Assembly: GCA_029238315.1 (NCBI GenBank)
Contig: JAQWGI010000005.1
Coordinates: 1-40,479 of the forward strand
Direction of reading: 5' to 3'
Length of the DNA stretch: 40,479 bases
Source of the DNA: Polaribacter sp.
Lineage (GTDB): Bacteria > Bacteroidota > Bacteroidia > Flavobacteriales > Flavobacteriaceae
Part shown: positions 33,129-40,479 of the stretch, piece by piece
Layout: each line of letters opens with the position of its first letter
Numbering within the stretch: position 1 is the stretch's first letter
Program-made: the position numbers and the translations under genes
Notes under the pieces: model-generated
Seen by the model: the letters and a program-made list of their open reading frames with translations, nothing else
Database searches by the model: none
Told to the model about the DNA's origin: nothing

Positions 33129-34091
33129 ATGGAAACATTAATTGAATCAACAGCTAAATTTAAACTTGCAGGACAAGTTGAAGAAGTGAAAGCTGTTTTC
33201 GAAAAGGAACTTAGGGCAAGATTATCATTAATTAAGGTAGCATCACCACTTTTTGTAGCTAGAAATTCTGGGCTAAATGACGATTTAAATGGGATAGAAA
33301 AAGCAGTTTCGTTTCAGTTAAATAATGAAGAACAGCAAATTGTACACTCTTTAGCTAAATGGAAGCGTTGGTATTTAAAAGAATTAAAAGCTCCAATTGG
33401 TAAAGGAATTGTTACAAATATGTTAGCCATTCGAGCAGATGAAGTTTTATCTCCAATTCATTCTCATTTAGTAGATCAGTGGGATTGGGAAAAACCAATT
33501 TTAAAAGAAAATAGAACTTTAGAAACTTTAATAGACTATGGAACCGATGTGTTTGAAGCTTTAAAAACTACAGAAGAATATTATGCTAGAATAGAAGATG
33601 TTGCAACTACATTACCTAAACAATTAAAAGTTATTCATACAGAAGATTTATTAAAACAATTTCCAGAGTTAACTCCAAAAGAAAGAGAGCACGCAATTGC
33701 TAAAAAATTTGGAGCAGTTCTATTAATTGGTATTGGTGGAAAATTAAGTAATGGAGAGCGCCATGATTTAAGAGCTCCAGATTATGATGACTGGACCACA
33801 AAAGATCAATTTGGACGACCTGGTTTAAATGCAGATTTATTGGTTTGGGATACTATAAGAAAATCAAGTTTAGAAATAAGTTCAATGGGTGTGAGAGTTT
33901 GTGAAGAGGTGTTGGTTAAACAATTAAAAGAACTTAGAAGTGAAGATCGTCTATCTTTGCCTTTTCATAAAGATGTTTTAGCAGGGAGATTACCTTATAC
34001 CATTGGTGGTGGAATTGGGCAAAGTAGAGTAGCAATGTTTGTTACAAAACGAAAAGATATTAAAGAAGTACAAGCAAATATTAGAGTGTAA
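33129..34091 (+). CDS. asnA: Aspartate-ammonia ligase (asparagine synthetase A)
   Basis: AsnA makes asparagine from aspartate, ammonia and ATP, in contrast to the glutamine-dependent AsnB. The 320-residue protein is close to the E. coli length (330) and shows the class II aminoacyl-tRNA-synthetase-like core. Visible are LAKWKRWYLKELKAPIGKGI, NMLAIRADEVLSPIHSHLVD, IGIGGKLSNGERHDLRAPDYDDW near the middle of the C-terminal half, and GGGIGQSRVAMF at the end. It lies divergently from an AsnC/Lrp regulator and is followed by a bidirectional terminator. Confidence 0.95.
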   Translation: METLIESTAKFKLAGQVEEVKAVFEKELRARLSLIKVASPLFVARNSGLNDDLNGIEKAVSFQLNNEEQQIVHSLAKWKRWYLKELKAPIGKGIVTNMLAIRADEVLSPIHSHLVDQWDWEKPILKENRTLETLIDYGTDVFEALKTTEEYYARIEDVATTLPKQLKVIHTEDLLKQFPELTPKEREHAIAKKFGAVLLIGIGGKLSNGERHDLRAPDYDDWTTKDQFGRPGLNADLLVWDTIRKSSLEISSMGVRVCEEVLVKQLKELRSEDRLSLPFHKDVLAGRLPYTIGGGIGQSRVAMFVTKRKDIKEVQANIRV

Positions 34092-34174
34092 TTTTTGCAG
34101 AAAACTTCTTTTTTAGTAGCAATTTTAAAAACTTATGATATAGAGTTAATTAACTATGTTCTACCAAACAAAAA

Positions 34175-34201
34175 ATCCTAAGTATTTACTTAGGATCTTT
34201 T
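34175..34201. terminator. Bidirectional terminator between asnA and the PLP enzyme gene
   Basis: ATCCTAAGTA (34175-34184) pairs with TACTTAGGAT (34187-34196). A-runs lie on the left and CTTTTG on the right. It lies between convergent genes. The T-run is better on the minus strand. Confidence 0.82.
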
Positions 34202-34221
34202 GTTTTCATTAAAAACATAAT

Positions 34222-36072
34222 TTATTGATCAATACTTTTAACAAAATCTAGAAATACTTTTTTGTGCATTTCTAAATCCATATTTGCAGAAAGCGCCACT
34301 CTTGCAATATAATCTTTGTCACCTTCTTTTGTGGTGCCTTGCGTAGAGGTTGCAGGAATGGTCCAATAACAACCTTTTAATTGCCCGTAACTAACGCAAT
34401 ATTTGCTTTCATCGGGAATTTTAGTAATCATTAAATTGATTAATTTATGATTCAATGCTCTTTTGTAGTCTTCTTTTTCTTGCGTCGAATTTCCTTTTGT
34501 TGGAAGATCTAAAGAAAAAACCGATGGCGTAAAACCTTGTGCAGCTAATTCTTCGGATACAAAATTGATTTTTGCTTTTGGCAATGTTTCTTTGATGTAG
34601 TTTACAAATTCTCTTGTGTTTACATATGCATCCTTAATTCTTTGATTCATTGAAGGTAATTGTGCTGCTAAAATTTTATATTGAAGTTGCGTTGCTTCAT
34701 TATCGCAAAGATTTAAATGCAAATCTATTTTTTCCATTAAAACAGCTGCCTTGTCATTTCCAACACAATAACCTGCTGTACATTTTCCGCCACTTGGAAA
34801 TTTTGATCCGCTTGCGTAAGAAATTGCTCTAACGGTTGATAGAACTTCTCCTTCTCCTAAAAACAATACATTCGGGCAAAATGTTTGATCTAATATAAAT
34901 ACTGAATCAATAGCTGCTTTTCCATTTTTAGTTGTTCGTTTTCTTTCTAAAACTTCTTTTAATGCTAACAATTCTGGAACTTCAACTCTTGGATTTGTTG
35001 GGATTTCTGCAATGATAAACGGAATAGCATCTTCATCAGCAATTTTCTCCAAAACGCTGTCAATACTTTGTACCATATCATTATCGCCATCAACTGCTAA
35101 ATCTACTATTTCAACATTTTTAAGACAAGCAGCAACACGTCTTGCTTGGTCGTTTGTACCTCCATAACAATTTGTAGGAACAATAAATTTTATCGCTTTT
35201 TCTGGGTGATTTTCTTTTGCATCATCAATCAAGCCCATCATAATTGCATACTGAATTGACAATCCGCTTGACGCTACTATAGGATTTATGTTTGTACCTG
35301 TAATTTCTTTAATTGAATTTAAAACTGCTTTTTTATCTTTTACAGTATTAAATTTTTGTTTTTGAAAAGCAGTATTCTTTACAATAGAATTTAAAGCAAT
35401 AAGACAATTAATTGGCGTCATTGCAATGGTTTCTCTTCTTCTTACATGCTGAATTTCTGAAACGTAATTTTTGTTTTCTTCGCCATTTATCAATAAAACA
35501 CTTCCTAATTCTGAGTTTAAGTTGATGTAAAAATCAATAGTTGATTTTAAATCGAAACTAGAAACATCTCCATGTTCTGAAATGAAAATTGTACTTCCAT
35601 CAAACTCAGAAATTTCATCTAAACTTTCAACCTTCTTTAACTCAAATTGATAACCATAAATATTTTTTACAATTTCAGTATGAAAACAAGTTGGTAATTC
35701 ATTTTTATAAATAATTTGAGTGTTTCTATTTTTTAAAAGATTAGTTCTTAAAATTGCTAAAACAGGAATTATTTTTGAATCAAAACTAATAACATTTTCA
35801 AATTGTAGTTTTAGATTTTTTGCAATTGCCCATTCTAAAACACACGATAAAGGATGACCTAACCTGATGTAATCATAAGCTGTTGGTAATTCTTTTAATG
35901 TTGCTAAATCTGAATTATTATTGTTAAATAAGGTTTCAAACTTTTCTAAAAATTGTGTTTTCGCTAAACTTTCATTATAAATATCTAACCGATGTGTTGT
36001 AAGATTTAACCAATCGGTTGGCATATTTTCTAACACACTTTTAATATAGTTTTGCATTGTATTCTCTTGCAT
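34222..36072 (-). CDS. PLP-dependent Cys/Met metabolism enzyme, long form
   Basis: A 616-residue protein. Its C-terminal 350-400 residues match the Cys/Met metabolism PLP-enzyme family (cystathionine gamma-synthase, beta/gamma-lyases): ASSGLSIQYAIMMGL, PTNCYGGTNDQARRVA, EIPTNPRVEVPEL, FILDQTFCPNVLF and the PLP-lysine segment ASGSKFPSGGKCTAG (Lys near residue 424). Normal members have about 390 residues; here about 200 extra N-terminal residues precede the PLP fold. It is probably a trans-sulfuration enzyme, but the exact reaction is open. The ATG at 36072 is preferred to a GTG three codons upstream. The gene is alone on its transcript, between two terminators. Confidence 0.82.
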   Translation of the reverse strand: MQENTMQNYIKSVLENMPTDWLNLTTHRLDIYNESLAKTQFLEKFETLFNNNNSDLATLKELPTAYDYIRLGHPLSCVLEWAIAKNLKLQFENVISFDSKIIPVLAILRTNLLKNRNTQIIYKNELPTCFHTEIVKNIYGYQFELKKVESLDEISEFDGSTIFISEHGDVSSFDLKSTIDFYINLNSELGSVLLINGEENKNYVSEIQHVRRRETIAMTPINCLIALNSIVKNTAFQKQKFNTVKDKKAVLNSIKEITGTNINPIVASSGLSIQYAIMMGLIDDAKENHPEKAIKFIVPTNCYGGTNDQARRVAACLKNVEIVDLAVDGDNDMVQSIDSVLEKIADEDAIPFIIAEIPTNPRVEVPELLALKEVLERKRTTKNGKAAIDSVFILDQTFCPNVLFLGEGEVLSTVRAISYASGSKFPSGGKCTAGYCVGNDKAAVLMEKIDLHLNLCDNEATQLQYKILAAQLPSMNQRIKDAYVNTREFVNYIKETLPKAKINFVSEELAAQGFTPSVFSLDLPTKGNSTQEKEDYKRALNHKLINLMITKIPDESKYCVSYGQLKGCYWTIPATSTQGTTKEGDKDYIARVALSANMDLEMHKKVFLDFVKSIDQ

Positions 36073-36137
36073 AATTTTCACTCTTAAATCAATTGTAAAT
36101 ATACTGGAATTCCTTTTTTAATCTTATAATTAGCAAT

Positions 36138-36168
36138 AAAAAATCCCAAGCTAAAAGCTCAGGATTTT
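36138..36168 (-). terminator. Terminator after sucB
   Basis: The arms 36140-36152 and 36156-36168 pair with a two-base mismatch in the middle. Read on the minus strand, six T follow (A at 36138-36143). It ends the sucAB transcript. Confidence 0.72.
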
Positions 36169-36220
36169 AATATTTAAAAAAGTCTTGTTTCTTGACTCTA
36201 TTTTCTTGCTTCTGATAAGC

Positions 36221-37432
36221 TTACATTTCTAATGCTTTTGTAATGTTATTATCCATTAATAATTCTACAGGATTTTCTAAAGCTTCTTTCACAGCAACTA
36301 AAAACCCAACAGATTCACGACCATCAATAATTCTGTGATCATAAGATAAAGCTACATACATAATTGGTTGAATCACCACTTCACCATTAACCGCCATCGG
36401 GCGATTTACAATATTGTGCATTCCTAAAATTCCACTTTGCGGAGGATTGATAATTGGCGTAGATAACATCGATCCAAATACACCACCGTTAGTAATTGTA
36501 AACGTACCTCCAGTCATTTCATCAACCGTAATTTGACCATCACGAGCACGTAAAGCCAAACGTTTTACTTCACTTTCTACACCTCTAAAAGATAAGTTTT
36601 CAGCATTTCTAATTACAGGTACCATTAATCCTTTTGGTCCAGATACAGCGATAGAAATATCTTGAAAATCGTGCTTTATTTGAAAATCTCCATCAATCAT
36701 AGAATTTACATCAGGATACATTTCTAAAGCTCTAACAACAGCTAATGTAAAGAAAGACATAAATCCTAATCCAACACCATGTTTCGCTTTAAAATCTTCT
36801 TTATGTGCAGCACGTAAATCAAAAATTGGTTGCATGTTTACTTCGTTAAACGTAGTTAACATAGCAGTTTCGCTTTTTACAGCCACTAAACGTTGAGCAA
36901 CTTTTCTACGCAACATAGACAATTTTTTACGTTCAGTATTTCTAGAACCATCAGCAGGCATTGTTCCCATACTTGGAACCGCATTTTCTGCGTCGTTTTT
37001 AGTAATTCTTCCAGATTTTCCTGTTCCGCTTACAGATGCTGAGTCAATTCCTTTTTCTGCTAAGATTTTCTTTGCAGCAGGAGAAGCTGTTCCGGTTGCA
37101 TATGTTGCAACATCTTGTTTTGGAGCGCTAACTTCTACTTTAGGAGCTGTTTTTACTTCTGTTTTTGGAGCTGCACTTCCTTCTGGTTTTGCTGCATCCA
37201 TATCAATTAAACAAACAACTGCACCAACAGCAACAGCATCACCTTCTTCAGCTTTCAACGTAATAATTCCGCTCTCTTCTGCAGGTAATTCTAAGGTTGC
37301 TTTGTCAGAATCTACTTCTGCAATTGGTTGGTCTTTTTCTACATAATCACCATCTTCAACTAACCATGTTGCAATTTCTACTTCTGTAATTGATTCTCCC
37401 GGAGAAGGAACTTTCATTTCTAAAACACTCAT
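36221..37432 (-). CDS. sucB: 2-oxoglutarate dehydrogenase E2 (dihydrolipoyllysine succinyltransferase)
   Basis: SucB is the core of the 2-oxoglutarate dehydrogenase complex and transfers succinyl from lipoate to CoA. The 403-residue protein has one N-terminal lipoyl domain with Lys44 in DSDKATLEL, a linker rich in Ala, Pro and Lys, a peripheral subunit-binding domain (about 117-150, [19 protein letters not shown]) and a catalytic domain ending in [13 protein letters not shown], with His366 and Asp370 as the acyltransfer pair. It follows sucA by 57 bases without a terminator, so the two form an operon. The E3 subunit is not in the window. Confidence 0.96.
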   Translation of the reverse strand: MSVLEMKVPSPGESITEVEIATWLVEDGDYVEKDQPIAEVDSDKATLELPAEESGIITLKAEEGDAVAVGAVVCLIDMDAAKPEGSAAPKTEVKTAPKVEVSAPKQDVATYATGTASPAAKKILAEKGIDSASVSGTGKSGRITKNDAENAVPSMGTMPADGSRNTERKKLSMLRRKVAQRLVAVKSETAMLTTFNEVNMQPIFDLRAAHKEDFKAKHGVGLGFMSFFTLAVVRALEMYPDVNSMIDGDFQIKHDFQDISIAVSGPKGLMVPVIRNAENLSFRGVESEVKRLALRARDGQITVDEMTGGTFTITNGGVFGSMLSTPIINPPQSGILGMHNIVNRPMAVNGEVVIQPIMYVALSYDHRIIDGRESVGFLVAVKEALENPVELLMDNNITKALEM

Positions 37433-37489
37433 GTTTCTTATTTTTACTTGTACTAAAACTTATTCAGTATCTAATTTATTTTAAATATT

Positions 37490-40222
37490 TTAATCAAAAA
37501 CTTTTGCTATTACTTTTTGATGTCTCTTTTTAAATCGTGTACTAGAACCTGCAGCAGGCACAGCATGATATTCTCTAGAAGCAACTTCTAAACGTAATTT
37601 TGGGAATCGCTCTAGCATATAACTCCAAGCCCCCATGTTTTTAGGTTCTTCTTGCGCCCATACAAAACGTTCTGCATTCGGGTAGTTTGCAATTACGTTT
37701 TCTAATTGAGCTTCATGTAATGGAAATAATTGCTCTATTCTAACCAGTGCAACATCATTTCTCTCGTTATTTTCTCTTTCTGCTAATAAATCATAGTAGA
37801 ATTTACCCATACAGAAAACTACTTTTTTAACTCTTGATTTGTCTACAAATGTATCATCAATAACTTCTTCAAACGTTCCGTTAGCTAAGTCTTCAATTGT
37901 GTTAACTGCTTTTGGATGACGCAATAAACTTTTTGGTGTAAAAACAATTAAAGGTTTTCTAAAATCGCGTTTCATTTGTCTACGTAACAAATGATAAATA
38001 TTTGCAGGCGTCGTACAATTTGCAACCGTCATATTATCAACAGCACACAATTGTAAATAACGTTCTATTCTTGCTGATGAATGCTCAGAACCCTGTCCTT
38101 CATAACCGTGAGGTAATAAGATTACAATTCCGTTTTGTAATTTCCACTTATCTTCTGCAGCAGAAATATATTGGTCAAACATAATTTGTGCTCCGTTAGA
38201 GAAATCTCCAAACTGCGCTTCCCAAATTGTTAAACTATTTGGAAATGCCATGGCATAACCATAATCAAATCCCAAAACGCCATATTCAGATAAATGCGAA
38301 TTGTAAATAGACATTTTTCCTTTATTGGCAGGATTTGTGTTTAATAAATTGATTCTTTCTTCTGAGTTTTCATCACGTAAAATAGCATGCCTGTGTGAAA
38401 AAGTTCCTCTTTCTACATCTTGCCCAGAAATACGGATGTTAAAACCTTCTTCCAATAAAGATCCGTAGGCAAGAGTTTCTGCCATACCCCAATCTAATTG
38501 ATTGGTTTCAAAAACCATTTTCTCTCTTCCTTTTAAAATACGCTCTGCTTTTCTAACAAATTTCACGTTTTCCGGAGAGGTAGAAACTACTTTTGCAATG
38601 TTTTTTAATTTTTCAGTTGCATAAGTTGTATCAATATTTTTTAACATAGCTTCTTTTCCTTGACGAGGAAAATCTTTCCATGTTGTTGCCATAAACTCTC
38701 TAACTTTAGAAGTAGTATCTTCTTTTGCGTTGTCAAACTCAGTTTCTAACATTGCTTTAAAATCGGCAGAAATTTGAGTTAGATAATCTTGCGTAATGGT
38801 TCCTTCTGATAATAATTGACTTGCATAAATATCTTTTAAATTTTTATGCTTTGCAATAGCTTTGTACAAGTTTGGTTGAGTAAAACGAGGTTCATCTCCT
38901 TCGTTATGGCCATACTTTCTGTATCCTAAAAGATCGATAAAAATATCGCGCTTAAATTTTGTTCTAAATTCAATTGCCATTTCCATTGCATGACAAACCG
39001 CTTCAACATCATCAGCATTTACATGTAAAACTGGTGATAAGGTAACTTTTGCAATATCTGTACAATAGGTACTTGAACGCGCATCTAAATAATTGGTTGT
39101 AAATCCAACTTGATTATTTACCACAACATGTACAGTTCCACCTGTTTTATAACCGTTTAATTGTGCCATTTGAATTACTTCATACACAATTCCTTGACCC
39201 GCAATAGCAGCATCACCATGCACTAGTATTGGTAGTATTTTAGAATTATCTCCTTTGTATTTCTTATCAACTTTTGCTCTTACAATTCCTTCTACAACTC
39301 CATCTACAGTTTCTAAATGCGATGGATTCGGAACTAAATTCATTTTGATTGAATTTCCGTTTTTGTAGGTTTTACTTAGTGTTAATCCTAAATGGTATTT
39401 TACATCACCATCTAAATCTGCATCTTCAAAATCTTTTCCTTCAAACTCGTTAAATAACTCTCTAACTGGTTTTTTAAAAATATTTACCAATGTGTTTAAA
39501 CGACCACGGTGTGCCATTCCTAAAACACATTCTTTTACACCATATTTTTCTGCTGCATCACGTAATAAAACACTTAATCCTGGAATTAATGCTTCACCAC
39601 CTTCTAAAGAAAAACGCTTTTGTCCAACATATTTGGTTTGTAAAAAACTTTCAAAACCAACAGCTTGATTTACTTTTTGTAAAATGTATTTTTTCGAATC
39701 TGCGTTGTAGTTAGGTAAGTTACTGTTTTGATTTAATCTATTTTGCCACCACTTTAATTCATCTGGGTTTCTCAAATACATAAACTCAACACCAATAGAA
39801 TTGCAATACACATTTTCTAGATGTTTAATAATTTCTGAAAGAGTTTTTGGTCCAATGCCTAGAGTTTCACTGGCATTAAAAACAGTTGATAAATCTTCTT
39901 GTTTTAAGCCAAAATTTTCAATAGCAAGTGTAGGTGCGTATTTTCTTCGTTCTCTAACCGGATTTGTTTTTGTAAATAAGTGCCCTCTTGTTCTGTAACC
40001 GTTAATTAAATCAATTACTAAAAACTCTTTACGAACTTCTTCAGGAATTTCTATGGATACTTCCTCTTCATCTGTAAGCGAATAATTTTCATTTGCCAAA
40101 TCATAACCTTGAAAAAAACTTCTCCAACTAGGCTCAATAGCATCAGGGTTTTTTAAATACTGTTCATATAAATCTCCAATAAAACCTGTATGTGCCGCGT
40201 TTAAGAACGAAAACTTGTCCAT
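37490..40222 (-). CDS. sucA: 2-oxoglutarate dehydrogenase E1 component
   Basis: SucA is the thiamine diphosphate enzyme that decarboxylates 2-oxoglutarate in the TCA cycle. At 910 residues it is slightly shorter than E. coli SucA (933). The N-terminal segment SFLNAAHTGFIGDLYEQYLKNP contains the E2-binding region. ThDP and substrate motifs include MAHRGRLNTLVNI, HGDAAIAGQGIVYE, RKYGHNEGDEP, and later EAQFGDFSNGAQIMFDQYI and LLPHGYEGQGSEHSSAR. It heads the sucAB operon. Its promoter box lies within an inverted repeat 39-61 bases upstream. Confidence 0.97.
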   Translation of the reverse strand: MDKFSFLNAAHTGFIGDLYEQYLKNPDAIEPSWRSFFQGYDLANENYSLTDEEEVSIEIPEEVRKEFLVIDLINGYRTRGHLFTKTNPVRERRKYAPTLAIENFGLKQEDLSTVFNASETLGIGPKTLSEIIKHLENVYCNSIGVEFMYLRNPDELKWWQNRLNQNSNLPNYNADSKKYILQKVNQAVGFESFLQTKYVGQKRFSLEGGEALIPGLSVLLRDAAEKYGVKECVLGMAHRGRLNTLVNIFKKPVRELFNEFEGKDFEDADLDGDVKYHLGLTLSKTYKNGNSIKMNLVPNPSHLETVDGVVEGIVRAKVDKKYKGDNSKILPILVHGDAAIAGQGIVYEVIQMAQLNGYKTGGTVHVVVNNQVGFTTNYLDARSSTYCTDIAKVTLSPVLHVNADDVEAVCHAMEMAIEFRTKFKRDIFIDLLGYRKYGHNEGDEPRFTQPNLYKAIAKHKNLKDIYASQLLSEGTITQDYLTQISADFKAMLETEFDNAKEDTTSKVREFMATTWKDFPRQGKEAMLKNIDTTYATEKLKNIAKVVSTSPENVKFVRKAERILKGREKMVFETNQLDWGMAETLAYGSLLEEGFNIRISGQDVERGTFSHRHAILRDENSEERINLLNTNPANKGKMSIYNSHLSEYGVLGFDYGYAMAFPNSLTIWEAQFGDFSNGAQIMFDQYISAAEDKWKLQNGIVILLPHGYEGQGSEHSSARIERYLQLCAVDNMTVANCTTPANIYHLLRRQMKRDFRKPLIVFTPKSLLRHPKAVNTIEDLANGTFEEVIDDTFVDKSRVKKVVFCMGKFYYDLLAERENNERNDVALVRIEQLFPLHEAQLENVIANYPNAERFVWAQEEPKNMGAWSYMLERFPKLRLEVASREYHAVPAAGSSTRFKKRHQKVIAKVFD

Positions 40223-40260
40223 ATATTTATTTAATACTTTTAGATATAAGAATATAACTT

Positions 40261-40283
40261 TAGCAAAAATACAACATTTGCTA
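40261..40283 (-). promoter_or_regulatory. sucA promoter box inside an inverted repeat
   Basis: The minus strand has TATTTTTG (40271-40264), an exact TAnnTTTG, 41 bases before the sucA ATG. The same stretch is bracketed by TAGCAAA (40261-40267) and TTTGCTA (40277-40283), a 7-bp inverted repeat with a 9-base spacer, which could be an operator overlapping the promoter. Confidence 0.5.
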
Positions 40284-40345
40284 AAAACGACCTTTATTTT
40301 TCGAATTTATTGAATGAAAATTTCTTTGTTTTTTTTTTAAAAAAA

Positions 40346-40376
40346 TTTGGCGGTTTTTCAAAAAGATTTATATTTG
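40346..40376 (+). promoter_or_regulatory. Promoter of tRNA-Asn (full -33/-7 match)
   Basis: TTTG (40346-40349), a 19-base spacer and TATATTTG (40369-40376) match the Bacteroidota primary sigma factor promoter at every fixed base. It ends 27 bases before tRNA-Asn. Confidence 0.8.
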
Positions 40377-40403
40377 CACTCGCAAAACTTATAGTTTGCA
40401 AAC

Positions 40404-40477
40404 TCCTCCTTAGCTCAGTTGGTTAGAGCATCTGACTGTTAATCAGAGGGTCCTAGGTTCGAGCCCTAGAGGAGGAG
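40404..40477 (+). tRNA. tRNA-Asn (anticodon GUU)
   Basis: A 74-nt tRNA with acceptor stem TCCTCCT/AGGAGGA, discriminator G, D-arm AGCTCAGTTGGTTAGAGC, anticodon loop CTGTTAA giving GUU for asparagine, and T-arm CTAGGTTCGAGCCCTAG. The following bases are CA, so CCA seems not to be encoded. More tRNA genes could follow beyond the window. Confidence 0.96.
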
Positions 40478-40479
40478 CA

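Noticed and set aside
36073..36081. GTG start three codons upstream of the PLP enzyme ATG
   Set aside because: The ATG at 36072 is the stronger codon and nothing conserved lies in the three extra residues.
1..40479. CRISPR array, prophage, insertion sequence or defence island
   Set aside because: No regularly spaced repeats, transposase, integrase, phage structural gene or known defence gene was found; gene content and spacing look like core chromosome.

Overview
This window is a chromosomal segment of a marine-type Flavobacteriaceae bacterium (phylum Bacteroidota); Polaribacter or Tenacibaculum relatives are my guess at genus level. The reasons are an AT-rich sequence, a very large SprA (gliding motility and type IX secretion), the Bacteroidota -7 promoter box TAnnTTTG in front of many genes, little use of Shine-Dalgarno sequences, and family versions typical of flavobacteria, such as two subunit III genes in the cytochrome oxidase locus. 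Nearly everything looks like core genome. I see no insertion sequence, prophage, CRISPR array or recognisable defence island.

Layout. 1-11.8 kb, plus strand: the 3' end of a malic enzyme (maeB), ruvA, sprA, gcvH, a VanZ-like membrane protein and a TonB-family protein, closed by a perfect hairpin terminator. Then come deoC and a left-handed beta-helix acyltransferase, followed by a possible small RNA. Between 11734 and 12260 there is no protein gene: the stretch holds the possible small RNA, two converging terminators, tRNA-Leu(UAA) and tRNA-Gly(GCC) on the minus strand with their promoter, and the ctaB promoter. 12.2-17.3 kb, plus strand: a respiratory cluster with heme O synthase, two cytochrome c oxidase subunit III proteins, subunit IV, a Sco-like protein without cysteines, a true Sco copper chaperone, a DUF420 membrane protein and a 70-residue CxxC protein. 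17.4-18.7 kb: a TolC-family channel.

18.8-24.8 kb is mostly minus strand: a serine hydrolase (class C beta-lactamase fold) interrupted by a -1 frameshift at a run of seven A, tsaB on the plus strand, two tandem paralogous secreted proteins of unknown function, a DUF1304 protein and a YyaL/DUF255 thioredoxin-domain protein. 25.0-28.6 kb, plus strand: a phosphate uptake pair, an OprP/OprO-like porin and a PiT transporter with a PhoU-like C-terminal domain. Both are preceded by adjacent 11-bp direct repeats laid out like a Pho box. The 318-bp gap before the porin also has a hairpin and a strong intrinsic terminator.

28.6-40.5 kb: a VOC protein, a PIF1-like helicase next to DinD, an AsnC/Lrp regulator divergent from asnA, an unusually long PLP enzyme of the Cys/Met family, sucB and sucA (2-oxoglutarate dehydrogenase E2 and E1), and at the right edge tRNA-Asn(GUU) behind a near-perfect flavobacterial promoter.

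How the parts work together: malic enzyme, 2-oxoglutarate dehydrogenase, GcvH and the oxidase cluster form a central carbon and respiration theme. SprA and the TonB protein belong to envelope secretion and transport. Porin plus PiT form a two-membrane phosphate uptake route. AsnC and AsnA form a regulator-target pair. I found no clear new multi-gene system. The best leads are the paired 11-bp repeats at the phosphate genes, the structured leader before the porin, the small RNA candidate after the acyltransferase, and the frameshifted hydrolase.
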